Below are positions 10,425 through 18,885 of a stretch of 64,000 nucleotides of DNA, in pieces (the stretch's first letter is position 1; every line of letters starts with the position of its first letter). Source of the stretch: Accumulibacter sp031732795. GTDB taxonomy: Bacteria; Pseudomonadota; Gammaproteobacteria; Burkholderiales; Rhodocyclaceae. The notes beneath the pieces were generated by a model, which was not told the origin of the DNA, searched no databases, and saw only the letters and a list, made by a program, of their open reading frames with translations. The stretch is from the NCBI GenBank assembly GCA_031732795.1, contig JAVMKC010000086.1, forward strand, positions 1 to 64,000, in the 5' to 3' direction. Both the position numbers and the translations under genes were made by a program.

Positions 10425-10982
10425 ATGGCCAAGGAAGCAAAGCCCGCCGCGGAGAGTGCCGCTGCCGCGCCGCCTGCGGGCGGTAAAAAGAAACTACTGA
10501 TCATCATCATCGCCGTCGTCGTGCTGCTGCTCGGTATCGGCGGCGGCGCGGTCGCTTTTTTGATGAAGGGGAATGCCGAGCACGCCGAAGAGGACGGTGA
10601 AGCCCCGGTCGAAAAGCCCAAGCCGCCCAAGAAAAAGAAGGCCGAAAAAGAAGCGCCGCCGGTCTACGTTGCCTTCGAACCGTTTACCGTCAATCTGGTC
10701 CCTGAAAGCGGTGACCAGTTTCTGCAACTCATCCTGTCGGTCGAAGTCGACGATCTGCATTCCGGCGAGCAGCTCAAGCAATACATGCCCAAACTGCGCA
10801 ACGATCTGACGATGATCCTGTCGACCAAAAAGGCCTCCGAACTGATTTCCAAGGAAGGCAAGGAAAAACTGGCCGAAGAAATCCGCGAACAGATCAACGG
10901 CGTTCTCGACCCCACCGGCAAAGGCAAGAAACGCGACTACCCGATCAAGGAAGTCTTGTTCACCTCCTTCATCATTCAGTAG
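10425..10982 (+). CDS. fliL: Flagellar basal body-associated protein FliL
   Basis: FliL is a single-pass inner-membrane protein that rings the stator and supports torque. It has 185 residues: a short cytoplasmic start, one membrane helix (LLIIIIAVVVLLLGIGGGAV) near 25-45, a Lys/Pro/Glu-rich linker, and the periplasmic FliL domain with VAFEPFTVNLVPE and FLQLILSVEV. GGAG stands 11 bases before the ATG. It is the first gene of the tightly packed fliLMNOPQ run. Confidence 0.94.
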   Translation: MAKEAKPAAESAAAAPPAGGKKKLLIIIIAVVVLLLGIGGGAVAFLMKGNAEHAEEDGEAPVEKPKPPKKKKAEKEAPPVYVAFEPFTVNLVPESGDQFLQLILSVEVDDLHSGEQLKQYMPKLRNDLTMILSTKKASELISKEGKEKLAEEIREQINGVLDPTGKGKKRDYPIKEVLFTSFIIQ

Positions 10983-10994
10983 ACGTCAACGGCG

Positions 10995-12002
10995 ATGAGC
11001 TCCGATTTTCTCTCGCAAGATGAAGTCGACGCCCTGCTCAAGGGGGTCACCGGCGAAGCGGAGGAAGTCGAACAAAGCGAAGAACTGGGCAGCGGTCCGC
11101 GGCCGTACAACCTCGGCACCCAGGAACGGATCGTCCGGGGACGGATGCCGACCCTCGAACTGGTCAATGAACGTTTCGCGCGCTACTTGCGCATCGGCCT
11201 GTTCAACTACATGCATCGCAGTGCTGAAATCTCGGTCGGCGCGATCCGGGTGCAGAAATACAGCGAATTCACTCGCAATCTGGTGGTGCCGACCAATCTG
11301 AATCTGGTGCTCGCCAAGCCGTTACGCGGCACTTCCCTGTTCGTTCTCGACCCGAGCCTGGTATTCCTGGTCGTCGATAACATGTTCGGCGGCGACGGGC
11401 GTTTCCACACCCGTGTCGAAGGGCGCGATTTCACTCCCACCGAACAGCGGATCATCCGCGGCATCCTCAATGTGGTGTTCGCTGAATACGCCCGCTCCTG
11501 GAAACCGGTTTATGACCTGAACTTCGAATACATCCGTTCAGAGATGAACTCGCAGTTCGCCAACATCGCCACACCGTCCGAGATCGTCATTTCGACCGCG
11601 TTCACCCTCGAGTTCGGTGGCGCTAGTGCCGACATGCACATCTGCTTTCCCTATTCGATGATCGAACCGATCCGCGATCTGCTCTACAGTACGATGCAGA
11701 GCGATCAACTGTCGACCGACCGTCGCTGGATCGTCATGCTGCGCCGGCAGCTGAAAAACGCCGAAGTCGAAATGACCGTCCGGCTGGCGCAGACCACCAC
11801 CAGTCTGCGGCAGATTCTGGCGATGAAAGTCGGTGATTTCATTCCTCTCGACATCCCTGAAACCGTCGTGGCGATGGTCGATGAGGTGCCGGTCATGGAA
11901 GGCCGGTACGGGACGCAAGGTAAACGGTACGCGATCAAGATCGAGCGTTTCCTGGCCGTCGATGAGCTGGAAACGACTTTTGGAGAAAATGTGAATGGCT
12001 GA
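10995..12002 (+). CDS. fliM: Flagellar motor switch protein FliM
   Basis: FliM forms the C-ring and receives phospho-CheY. The 335-residue product starts MSSDFLSQDEVDALLKGV, the conserved CheY-binding N-terminal motif. The CheC-like middle domain contains the GGDGRF segment, and the C-terminal SpoA-like domain matches FliN. It starts 12 bases after fliL and overlaps fliN by 8 bases. Confidence 0.97.
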   Translation: MSSDFLSQDEVDALLKGVTGEAEEVEQSEELGSGPRPYNLGTQERIVRGRMPTLELVNERFARYLRIGLFNYMHRSAEISVGAIRVQKYSEFTRNLVVPTNLNLVLAKPLRGTSLFVLDPSLVFLVVDNMFGGDGRFHTRVEGRDFTPTEQRIIRGILNVVFAEYARSWKPVYDLNFEYIRSEMNSQFANIATPSEIVISTAFTLEFGGASADMHICFPYSMIEPIRDLLYSTMQSDQLSTDRRWIVMLRRQLKNAEVEMTVRLAQTTTSLRQILAMKVGDFIPLDIPETVVAMVDEVPVMEGRYGTQGKRYAIKIERFLAVDELETTFGENVNG

Positions 12003-12432
12003 CAGCGACGAGACCGACGATCTGGTGATGGAGGATGCCGGCATCGGCGACGACGATTGGGCGGCGGCCATGGCCGAGCAGGCGCTGTCCGAATCGGCGC
12101 CGGCCAGTCAGGCGCGAGCGGCCAACATCTTCCCCAGTTTCGACGAAACGCCTCATCCCAGCGCACTGAACCAGGATCTGGACATGATTCTGGACATTCC
12201 GGTGCAAATCTCGGTCGAGCTCGGCCGTACCCGGATCACCATCCGCAATCTGCTGCAATTGGCGCACGGCTCGATCGTCGAACTCGACGCGCTGGCGGGC
12301 GAACCGCTGAATGTCTTCGTTAACGGTACCCTGATCGCCCAGGGTGAAGTGGTAGTGGTCAATGACAAATTCGGTATCCGGCTGACCGATATCATCACTC
12401 CTTCCGAACGTGCCCGTCGTCTGGGCCACTGA
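11995..12432 (+). CDS. fliN: Flagellar motor switch protein FliN
   Basis: FliN completes the cytoplasmic C-ring with FliM. The protein has 145 residues: an acidic N-terminal extension of about 60 residues, then the SpoA domain (ILDIPVQISVELGRTRITI, GSIVELDALAGEPLNVFVNG, VVVNDKFGIRLTDI). The ATG lies inside the end of fliM, with GGAG nine bases before it. Length and sequence are normal for proteobacterial FliN. Confidence 0.96.
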   Translation: MADSDETDDLVMEDAGIGDDDWAAAMAEQALSESAPASQARAANIFPSFDETPHPSALNQDLDMILDIPVQISVELGRTRITIRNLLQLAHGSIVELDALAGEPLNVFVNGTLIAQGEVVVVNDKFGIRLTDIITPSERARRLGH

Positions 12433-12447
12433 GCGTTGCGACCACCG

Positions 12448-12945
12448 ATGAAACGCCTGCACCGAGCCATCACCGATCAGCCATCGATCCCGGTGCTCAC
12501 TGGCGGTCAGCACGGCGATGGACCGGCAAGCCGGGTTGCTCCGGGAGTGCCGCTGATGCTCTTCGCCGGCCCGGTTTTCGCCCAGGCCGCTGCTCCCGAT
12601 GTCCCCGGGCTCTCCATTGGCGTGCTGTTGCAGACGGTTCTCAGCCTGATGCTGGTCGTCGGGCTGATTTTCGCCGCGGCCTATCTGACCCGCAAACTCA
12701 ATGGCGGGCGCGTTTTCGGCGGCAACGGACCGTTGCGAATCGTCGGCGGCCTGCCGCTTGGTCCGCGCGAGCGGATCGTGCTGCTCGAGATTGGTGACAC
12801 CTGGCTGGTCGTCGGGGTCACCGCCGGCCGGATGCAGACCCTGCATACCTTGCCCAAAGGTATTTTGCGCGACGGCGAAGCTGGCGACAAACAGTTCGCG
12901 CAATGGTTGAAGCGGATCGGCGAACGGAACAATGAAGACCATTAA
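12448..12945 (+). CDS. fliO: Flagellar export protein FliO
   Basis: FliO is a small membrane protein that helps assemble the FliP/Q/R export gate. About 165 residues: an unusually long N-terminal lead ending in FAGPVFAQAA, a membrane helix (SLMLVVGLIFAAAYLTRKL), and the conserved cytoplasmic part with PLGPRERIVLLEIGDTWLVV. The frame is open to a TTG at 12436, but the ATG at 12448 is preferred; the ribosome site is weak either way. The end overlaps fliP by 14 bases. Confidence 0.85.
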   Translation: MKRLHRAITDQPSIPVLTGGQHGDGPASRVAPGVPLMLFAGPVFAQAAAPDVPGLSIGVLLQTVLSLMLVVGLIFAAAYLTRKLNGGRVFGGNGPLRIVGGLPLGPRERIVLLEIGDTWLVVGVTAGRMQTLHTLPKGILRDGEAGDKQFAQWLKRIGERNNEDH

Positions 12946-13681
12946 GTGGGCCGCCGCCCTGCTGCTGCTCGTGCTTGCGCCCGCCGTCGTCTGGGCCCAA
13001 GCCGGCGGATTGCCGATGGTCACCAGCACGCCCGGGGCAGGTGGCAGCCAGAACTACACCTTGTCGATCCAGACGCTGCTGACGCTCACCGCGCTGACCT
13101 TCATTCCGGCGGCCCTGTTGATGATGAGCAGCTTCACCCGGATCATCATCGTCCTGTCGCTGTTGCGCCACGCGCTCGGTACTCAAACGGCGCCGCCCAA
13201 TCAGGTGCTGATCGGTCTGTCGCTGTTTCTCACCTTTTTCGTCATGTCGCCGGTGCTCGACACCGTTTATGACGAGGCTTATCTGCCGTTGTCGGAAAAC
13301 CGGATCACCTATCCGCAGGCCATCGAACGCGGCGCGGTTCCGTTGCGCAAGTTCATGCTCAAACAGACCCGTGAGGCCGATATCGCCTTGTTCGCCAAGC
13401 TGGCCAACGCGCCGAAATTCCAGACCCCCGACGATATCCCGATGCGGCTGTTGATTCCCGCCTTCGTCACCAGCGAACTGAAAACCGCTTTTCAGATCGG
13501 CTTCATCATTTTCATCCCCTTCCTGATCGTGGATATGGTCGTCGCCAGCGTACTGATGTCGATGGGGATGATGATGATGTCGCCGGTGATGGTCTCGCTG
13601 CCGTTCAAGCTGATGCTGTTCGTCCTGGTTGACGGCTGGCATCTGCTGCTCGGTTCACTGGTCGCGAGTTTCGCCCGATGA
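12932..13681 (+). CDS. fliP: Flagellar export gate protein FliP
   Basis: FliP forms, with FliQ and FliR, the helical pore of the flagellar export gate. The 249 residues start with a cleavable signal sequence (AAALLLLVLAPAVVWAQA), as is special to FliP. The conserved LMMSSFTRIIIVLSLLRHALGTQ and PPNQVL segments follow, then several hydrophobic helices and the C-terminal VDGWHLLLGSLVASF. It overlaps fliQ by four bases. Confidence 0.97.
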   Translation: MKTIKWAAALLLLVLAPAVVWAQAGGLPMVTSTPGAGGSQNYTLSIQTLLTLTALTFIPAALLMMSSFTRIIIVLSLLRHALGTQTAPPNQVLIGLSLFLTFFVMSPVLDTVYDEAYLPLSENRITYPQAIERGAVPLRKFMLKQTREADIALFAKLANAPKFQTPDDIPMRLLIPAFVTSELKTAFQIGFIIFIPFLIVDMVVASVLMSMGMMMMSPVMVSLPFKLMLFVLVDGWHLLLGSLVASFAR

Positions 13682-13947
13682 CTCCCGAAGCGGTGATGGA
13701 CATCGGGCGGCAGGCCGTCGAAATGACTTTGCTGCTTTCGGCGCCGCTGTTGCTCGCCGCACTGGTCATCGGCCTGATCATCAGCGTTTTCCAGGCGGCG
13801 ACGCAAATCAACGAGCAGACCCTGTCGTTCATCCCCAAACTGGTTGGCATGCTGCTGATTCTGTTGCTCGCCGGTCCGTGGATGCTGCAACTGATGGTCG
13901 ACTACATTCGTCGCTTGTTCGAGAGCATTCCGCTGCTGGTCGGCTGA
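13678..13947 (+). CDS. fliQ: Flagellar export gate protein FliQ
   Basis: FliQ is an 89-residue, two-helix hydrophobic subunit of the export gate. The sequence shows AVMDIGRQAVEMTLLLSAP, then LISVFQAATQINEQTLSFIPK, the family signature. Its ATG overlaps the fliP stop. The 58 bases after it contain only a minor GACGG-CAAA-CCGTC hairpin before fliR. Confidence 0.96.
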   Translation: MTPEAVMDIGRQAVEMTLLLSAPLLLAALVIGLIISVFQAATQINEQTLSFIPKLVGMLLILLLAGPWMLQLMVDYIRRLFESIPLLVG

Positions 13948-14005
13948 CAAATGAAAAAATCACTGACGGCAAACCGTCGCGCAGAGATCCACACCTGAGA
14001 AGGCG

Positions 14006-14785
14006 ATGATCAGCATCAACACCGCTGAGATCAACGCCTGGATCGTCGCCTTTCTTTTCCCGCTGGCACGCATCCTGGCGACGCTGGTTGCCGCGCCACC
14101 GTACAACAATCCGGCGTTGCCGCGACGCATCCTGCTGATTTTCGGTCTGGCGATCACCCTGGCCATCGCGCCGGCGTTGCCAGCCACCACCGCTATCGAC
14201 CCGGCTTCCGGCGCCGGTCTGCTGATCCTTGCCCAACAAATCGTGATCGGGTTCGGAATGGGATTGACCATGCGTCTGGTGTTTACCGCGGTTGACATGG
14301 CCGGCAACCTGATCAGCACCCAGATGGGCCTCGGTTTCGCCACCGCCTACGACCCGACCACCGCCGGCCAGACCGGGGTGATTTCGGAGTTGCTCGGCCT
14401 GCTGACTTTGCTGGTGTTCATGAGCATCAACGGCCACCTGCTGGTGATCGCCACGCTGGTGCACAGCTTTACTCTTTTGCCGCTGGCTGATCCGCGGCTG
14501 GCGGCCGACAGTTGGTGGAATCTGGCCAATACCGGCGCGGGAATTTTTTCCTCGGGACTGTTGTTGTCACTGCCGGTCGTCGTTGCCCTGCTGATCAGCA
14601 ACCTGGCCATGGCGGTGCTCAGCCGTGCCGCGCCACAACTCAACCTGATGGCCATCGGCTTTCCGTTGACCATCACGCTGGGATTTGCCGCCCTGGCGAT
14701 CGGCATGGCTTATCTCGGTGCTCCGCTGCAACACTTGTTCGAACAGGGATTGACAGCCATGCTCGGGGAATGGGTGCGCCGATGA
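14006..14785 (+). CDS. fliR: Flagellar export gate protein FliR
   Basis: FliR closes the FliP/FliQ export gate at the inner membrane. The 259-residue protein has about six hydrophobic helices and typical segments such as LARILATLVAAPPYNNPALP and QMGLGFATAYDPTTAGQTG. GAGAAGG precedes the ATG. It is the last flagellar gene here; flhA and flhB are not in the window. The convergent ubiT gene begins its 3' end 140 bases on. Confidence 0.96.
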   Translation: MISINTAEINAWIVAFLFPLARILATLVAAPPYNNPALPRRILLIFGLAITLAIAPALPATTAIDPASGAGLLILAQQIVIGFGMGLTMRLVFTAVDMAGNLISTQMGLGFATAYDPTTAGQTGVISELLGLLTLLVFMSINGHLLVIATLVHSFTLLPLADPRLAADSWWNLANTGAGIFSSGLLLSLPVVVALLISNLAMAVLSRAAPQLNLMAIGFPLTITLGFAALAIGMAYLGAPLQHLFEQGLTAMLGEWVRR

Positions 14786-14798
14786 ATCGGGTGGCATG

Positions 14799-14855
14799 GC
14801 TCGGCGGCCAGCGTCATGAGTTGCCGGGTGATCAATCGTCGGGCGACCGCCGAGC
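14799..14855. repeat. 9-bp inverted repeat with 39-base loop between fliR and ubiT
   Basis: GCTCGGCGG (14799-14807) and CCGCCGAGC (14847-14855) are exact reverse complements. They lie in the convergent gap, 14 bases after the fliR stop. There is no T-run on either side, so a factor-independent terminator is doubtful; it could instead stabilise the 3' end of the flagellar transcript. Confidence 0.4.
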
Positions 14856-14925
14856 AATGGCGCCGAAAGTCTTGCAATTCCCAGCGCCGCGATATCCCGT
14901 GGCACGCCGGTCGTCGCGACGTGTT

Positions 14926-15390
14926 TCAAACGGGCTGCCGGCTCTTGTATGCGTCGAGTTTTTTCAACAGATTGCAGAATGAGAGCACAGGCTGGGGCAA
15001 TTCCAGACTATCCAGAGCATTTTTGGCGATCAGTCCGAGCTCGGTGTCGCCCTCGACGACGAGCCGGCGATTGAAGAAAAGCGTGTCAGGGTCTTCCTGA
15101 CGAGTGGTCAAGAGATACAGATCGTACCACTCGGCACTGATCGCCAGATCAGGCGCGGCAGATTCCCGGGCCGGCGTAAAACCATCCCGCTGAAGCGTGA
15201 AGCTGAAACGCACACCAAGATCGCTGACGTTCACGACAACGCGTTTATCGGTCAAAAAAGCCAATGAGCCATCGTCCAGCAAAGGTTTCAGCGCTTGATT
15301 GAGGGTTTTGGCCAGAACGAATGACGGCGGCCATACGGGCAGTTTCGAAAATATCTCCGCGGCGATGCGTTTCATGTCTCGGGGTATCAT
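14926..15390 (-). CDS. ubiT: Ubiquinone accessory factor UbiT (SCP2 domain)
   Basis: This 154-residue protein carries an SCP2 lipid-binding domain (about 15-115, with LTDKRVVVNVSDLGVRFSF and DLAISAEWYDLYLL). UbiT works with UbiU and UbiV in O2-independent ubiquinone biosynthesis, probably binding the isoprenoid intermediates. Its ATG overlaps the ubiV TGA in an ATGA arrangement, which fixes the start; a TTG further upstream inside ubiV is not needed. It is the last gene of the ubiUVT operon. Confidence 0.88.
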   Translation of the reverse strand: MIPRDMKRIAAEIFSKLPVWPPSFVLAKTLNQALKPLLDDGSLAFLTDKRVVVNVSDLGVRFSFTLQRDGFTPARESAAPDLAISAEWYDLYLLTTRQEDPDTLFFNRRLVVEGDTELGLIAKNALDSLELPQPVLSFCNLLKKLDAYKSRQPV

Positions 15391-16280
15391 TTTTTTGCGC
15401 TCAAATGATGGATTCCGGGCTTGCCGTGCCAATATCCGTTGCAAGGAGTGTCGATCGCGGCCTGTTGAAGGCGTCCGATCATGGCGGTTTCGTCAATGGA
15501 ATGATCCATAAACGCTCGGTAAGCGGACAAAATGTCTCCGGTTCCAGAGGGTTGCGGGCTGATCCGCAGGATATCGACCCCCATCGTGCGCATTTCTTGT
15601 ATCTCATCGATCAAGCAATGCACGCGGGCTGATTGGGTTTGAATGCCGTTGAGGGTGAGAAACGCTTGGTCTTCACGGGTTTTCAGGAGCAGGCCGACTG
15701 GATGATCAAGACACTTGAATTGACAGTCATCTTTCGGGAGGTCGTAGTGTCTGGCCGTGAAGCACCGGGAAGACAGGGCCAACGGCAGACGCCCATGCGC
15801 GAACACCTCGGTTTCGATGGCACAGGTTTTGGCTGCCAGCAGCGAACGGATCTGTTCTCCCGACATTTCCACCTGCGGCACCCATCTGAAGGCGCCCAAT
15901 GCCGAAAGGAAATCCAGCGTCTGGGTGTTGTAGATGTTGAGATAGGTACCGGCCACGAAAGGCCGCCCTTCCACCCGGCGCACCGCGCCCATGTCGTTGG
16001 CTTCCAGAACGAAGGATGCATTTTCGGCGAGGTTGCGGAGTCTTTTCAGATCGGACTCGGATTCCAGCAACGCCTGGCTCGATAAAACGACCTCCCGCCC
16101 TGCCTCGCTCAAACGGGCGGCGATATCCAACCAGTCTTCCGGACGCAACTCATGCCGGCGTGAGCAGACCACTTCACCCAGGTAATAGATGTCGACGGGC
16201 CAGGCCAGTGACTGTTCATAGAATTGTTCGACCTGCTCCCGAGGCCAGTAATAAAGAATCGGACCTAACGATAGTTTCAT
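15387..16280 (-). CDS. ubiV: O2-independent ubiquinone hydroxylase component UbiV (U32 family)
   Basis: UbiV forms with UbiU a 4Fe-4S heterodimer that hydroxylates ubiquinone precursors without oxygen, using prephenate. The 297-residue product keeps four cysteines at C39, C173, C186 and C190. The 13- and 4-residue steps are the same as for C180, C193 and C197 of the E. coli protein. The ATG at 16280 gives the family N-terminus (MKLSLGPILYYWPRE); the frame stays open upstream within ubiU. It begins four bases after the ubiU stop. Confidence 0.92.
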   Translation of the reverse strand: MKLSLGPILYYWPREQVEQFYEQSLAWPVDIYYLGEVVCSRRHELRPEDWLDIAARLSEAGREVVLSSQALLESESDLKRLRNLAENASFVLEANDMGAVRRVEGRPFVAGTYLNIYNTQTLDFLSALGAFRWVPQVEMSGEQIRSLLAAKTCAIETEVFAHGRLPLALSSRCFTARHYDLPKDDCQFKCLDHPVGLLLKTREDQAFLTLNGIQTQSARVHCLIDEIQEMRTMGVDILRISPQPSGTGDILSAYRAFMDHSIDETAMIGRLQQAAIDTPCNGYWHGKPGIHHLSAKK

Positions 16281-16284
16281 GCGT

Positions 16285-17286
16285 TCATTTCCACGACCGG
16301 TAATAGGCACCCAGCGTATGTTGTTGCCCTTCCGACAGATGTTCCAGTTGCGCCATGGATTCCGCGCGGACTTTGAAATGGTCGGTGTCGCGTTCAGCGG
16401 CATTGATCGCTTGCCGCCAGACCCGTGTAACCTGCTCGACATAGGCCGGGCTGCGCTGCCTTCCTTCGATCTTTACCGCTGAAATCCCCATTCTGAGCAT
16501 TTCGGGAAGGAGTTCGATGGTATTGAGACTGGTCGGCTCTTCCAGGGCGTAGTAGGTTTCACCCGCCACGGCAAACCGGCCTTTGCAGAGGGTGGGATAG
16601 CCGGCCTTTTCGTCGCTCGAATATCTGTCCAGCAACACCTCGCCCAGCCTGGACTCCAAGCCTTTGGGAGTGGTCTGCCAACGAACGGATTTGGCTGGCG
16701 AGCAGACACCGGCAGTATTGGGTGATTCGCCCGTGGTGTAAGACGACAAGATGCAACGTCCTTCGACCATCACGCACAGACCGCCAAAACCAAAGAGTTC
16801 GATTTCCACGTCGGTATGGCGAACCAGATTCTCGACCTGTTCTATCGACAGCACGCGAGGCAGCACCGCGCGCTGGATCCCGAAGTGATCCCGATAGAAA
16901 TTGATCGCCTCGTAGTTGGTGGCGGAACCTTGGACAGACAGGTGCAGCCGCAGGCCAGGGTGGGTTTCGCTGGCGTACTTGAACAACCCGATATCGGCCA
17001 GAATGATCGCGTCGACTCCCAGATCAGCCGCTTGATCGACGGACTGGGTCCATTCCGGCCAACGCACCCCTTGCGGAAAGGTATTCAGGGCGATCAGGAT
17101 CTTCTTGCCGCGCTTGCGCACGTAATCGATGCCCGTTTTGAGCGTGTTGGCATCGAAGTTGAGCCCGGGAAATGCGCGTGCGTTGGTCGTATTCTTGAAT
17201 CCCAGATAAACCCCATCAGCCCCGTTGTCTATCGCCGCCTTCAGGGAAGGAAGGCTGCCAGCCGGGCAAATCAATTCGATGGACAT
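16285..17286 (-). CDS. ubiU: O2-independent ubiquinone hydroxylase component UbiU (U32 family)
   Basis: UbiU is the partner of UbiV. The 333 residues begin MSIELICPAGSLPSLKAAI and hold C171, C178, C195 and C234, the same spacing as the four cluster ligands of E. coli UbiU (169, 176, 193, 232). The peptidase-U32 signature region GFGGLCVMVEGRC is present. The frame is open for 53 more codons upstream, but these lack similarity to the family and the ATG at 17286 has GGAG before it. The gene leads the ubiU-ubiV-ubiT operon and indicates quinone synthesis under anoxic conditions. Confidence 0.93.
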   Translation of the reverse strand: MSIELICPAGSLPSLKAAIDNGADGVYLGFKNTTNARAFPGLNFDANTLKTGIDYVRKRGKKILIALNTFPQGVRWPEWTQSVDQAADLGVDAIILADIGLFKYASETHPGLRLHLSVQGSATNYEAINFYRDHFGIQRAVLPRVLSIEQVENLVRHTDVEIELFGFGGLCVMVEGRCILSSYTTGESPNTAGVCSPAKSVRWQTTPKGLESRLGEVLLDRYSSDEKAGYPTLCKGRFAVAGETYYALEEPTSLNTIELLPEMLRMGISAVKIEGRQRSPAYVEQVTRVWRQAINAAERDTDHFKVRAESMAQLEHLSEGQQHTLGAYYRSWK

Positions 17287-17676
17287 GGCGTGCGGATCTC
17301 CGAGTGTCGGGAGGAAAGGGAGTGCCTGAGTCGCATGCTGGAAGTCGCAAGTTCTCTCTGCTGCCGATACATCGTAAATGGCGCCTCGGCTTTGATCGCT
17401 GAGCATGAGGTTCATGATCTGGCGACGGATGCTGGTATCGGCCAACCGATTCTACGGACAAACAGTACTCGAGAGTTTGATCTAGGGAAGGTCCGGGCAA
17501 AGATCTGCACCGGTCCGCGCAGGCCGCCGGAGTGGCCCATGCGACTGAAGTCACCAATACTCGAGATCAAAAGATGCCCAACGTCGAAGCAGAACAGAGT
17601 CAGGCGTCAATTAACCGCATAAAGCAAGTTGGTCTGTGCAAGCAAAGAGCCGATTGCTTACTACGGTGCCTGCCAT
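17287..17676. other. 390-base gap between the RES toxin gene and ubiU
   Basis: It holds the ubiU leader and promoter region, but no clear sigma70 promoter was found. ATCAA half-sites of FNR type occur (for example near 17392-17396) without a proper second half. TACTCGAGA is present twice, near 17467 and 17564. No gene is recognised. Confidence 0.4.
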
Positions 17677-18399
17677 TCAGGAAACCAGAGCGGCAATCGA
17701 CAGCCGCAGCCAACTGACGGTTGTCTGCTTCTCGACTTCCAACGAATCACCAGCCAACCGATAGGTCAGCTGACACAAAAGCCGCGGATTCGACAACACC
17801 GCCGGGTTGAAGACCGCGTAATTATCACCCGCACGACGACGCACCGATGAGACGATCAGTCCAGGGTGTCCCTCGTGGTGAATGCGTGCGCCGACTGCCT
17901 GGGTAAATGTGTAGTCGTTGCGGTGGAGCAGCGCGGGGTAATCGCCGATCGCCGGCCGCAAATCGAGCAACGCCGCGTCACAGTTCACCACATACACTTT
18001 TCGCTCGCCGATCACCGGCTCCCGATCGAAGCCGGCATCGCGAAGCAGCCCGTGATACCAGTGGTAAGCCGATTCATACACGGTCGTTTCGACCGACTCC
18101 GAGCCGTACCAGATTCCGAAGGAGCCGTCCGAAAAACGGCTCGCCTGCCAATTCCGGAACGGCCACAGGATGGCGTTGAACCATGCCGCGTCCTCGAACG
18201 GCCGATCGATCGCCGGACGCGGCGAGCGGTAAGGCGGCGGTTTGACGTCGTCTTCGACCTGTTGCGCCAGCAGCCATTCGTCGGGGTTGTCAGTCAGGTC
18301 GTCGTACAGATCCTGCGATTCCCTGATCGAGACGATATTCCGAAAAACGTCCTGATGAACATCGGCCAGAGCCAGGCTCGCGAACAAGGTCGGGGTCAT
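17677..18399 (-). CDS. RES-domain toxin
   Basis: RES toxins degrade or modify NAD+ and stop growth. This 240-residue protein has the three conserved stretches: Arg in ASRFSDGSFGIWYGSES (R88), Glu in TTVYESAYHW (E109), and Ser in GLIVSSVRRRAGDNYAVFNP (S184/S185). The N-terminal 60 residues form an extra segment seen in longer RES proteins. It follows the antitoxin gene by 10 bases on the same strand. The pair forms an Xre-RES type II toxin-antitoxin module; activity is inferred from the family, not shown. Confidence 0.87.
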   Translation of the reverse strand: MTPTLFASLALADVHQDVFRNIVSIRESQDLYDDLTDNPDEWLLAQQVEDDVKPPPYRSPRPAIDRPFEDAAWFNAILWPFRNWQASRFSDGSFGIWYGSESVETTVYESAYHWYHGLLRDAGFDREPVIGERKVYVVNCDAALLDLRPAIGDYPALLHRNDYTFTQAVGARIHHEGHPGLIVSSVRRRAGDNYAVFNPAVLSNPRLLCQLTYRLAGDSLEVEKQTTVSWLRLSIAALVS

Positions 18400-18409
18400 C
18401 GAGCGGTGC

Positions 18410-18805
18410 CTATACGCCGCGCGCGCGGTCCAGATACGAGCGGACCATCAGCAAGCCGGCAAACCCCCACTCCCTGATCACGTCGACCGGCGTCAGATTG
18501 TCGAAGGCGCGGTTGCGGGTGCGCATCCAGCGATACGCGAGTTCCCGGTTTTGTGGAAAGAGCAGGCGCAGGTTTTTATGGATGCCGAGCAGATGGCCGA
18601 CCCGCTCGTATTGGTCACGGCTGCTGCCGATCGGTTCGCCTCGACGATACCGTTGCAACGCGGCCCGGTTGCCGGTGGCGATGCCGAGCAGAGTGACCTG
18701 TTCATCGGTGGTCAGTTGCCAATGATCGAACAGTGCCATGACCATCTTGGCCAGGGCGCCCCGATCTTCCGCCGCCGTTACCTGGTGTTCTTTCAACGCC
18801 GCCAT
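18410..18805 (-). CDS. MbcA/ParS/Xre-type antitoxin
   Basis: This 131-residue protein has a helix-turn-helix-like N-terminal part (LTTDEQVTLLGIATGNRAALQRY) and a C-terminal MbcA/ParS domain (RVGHLLGIHKNLRLLF, then AYRWMRTRNRAFDNLTPVDVI), the usual antitoxin build for RES toxins. It binds and blocks the RES protein made by the next gene and very likely represses their shared promoter. The ATG at 18805 follows a sigma70-like promoter and an inverted repeat. Confidence 0.87.
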   Translation of the reverse strand: MAALKEHQVTAAEDRGALAKMVMALFDHWQLTTDEQVTLLGIATGNRAALQRYRRGEPIGSSRDQYERVGHLLGIHKNLRLLFPQNRELAYRWMRTRNRAFDNLTPVDVIREWGFAGLLMVRSYLDRARGV

Positions 18806-18839
18806 CGCCGGGAGCCTCGCAAACTCGTGATACCCGCTC

Positions 18840-18868
18840 AGTATAACCAGGTGTTACCATAAAAACAA
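18840..18868 (-). promoter_or_regulatory. Sigma70-type promoter of the antitoxin-toxin pair
   Basis: On the minus strand TTGTTT (18863-18868) and TATACT (18840-18845) are separated by exactly 17 bases. The -10 matches TATAAT at five of six positions. The predicted start near 18833 leaves about 28 bases to the antitoxin ATG. Confidence 0.55.
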
Positions 18869-18885
18869 AATTAGTTTCCATGGTA
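18855..18885. promoter_or_regulatory. Inverted repeat, candidate operator of the Xre-RES pair
   Basis: TACCAT (18855-18860) and ATGGTA (18880-18885) are exact reverse complements 25 bases apart that flank the -35 element. Autoregulation by antitoxin or antitoxin-toxin complex is the rule for this family, so this is the likely binding site. No binding evidence can be read from the sequence itself. Confidence 0.4.

Noticed and set aside
17287..17445. N-terminal extension of UbiU by 53 codons
   Set aside because: UbiU proteins start at MSIELICPAG or its equivalent, and the ATG at 17286 has its own ribosome site.
17380..17490. FNR box for ubiU
   Set aside because: Only ATCAA/TTGAT half-sites are present; no second half at the required four-base spacing.
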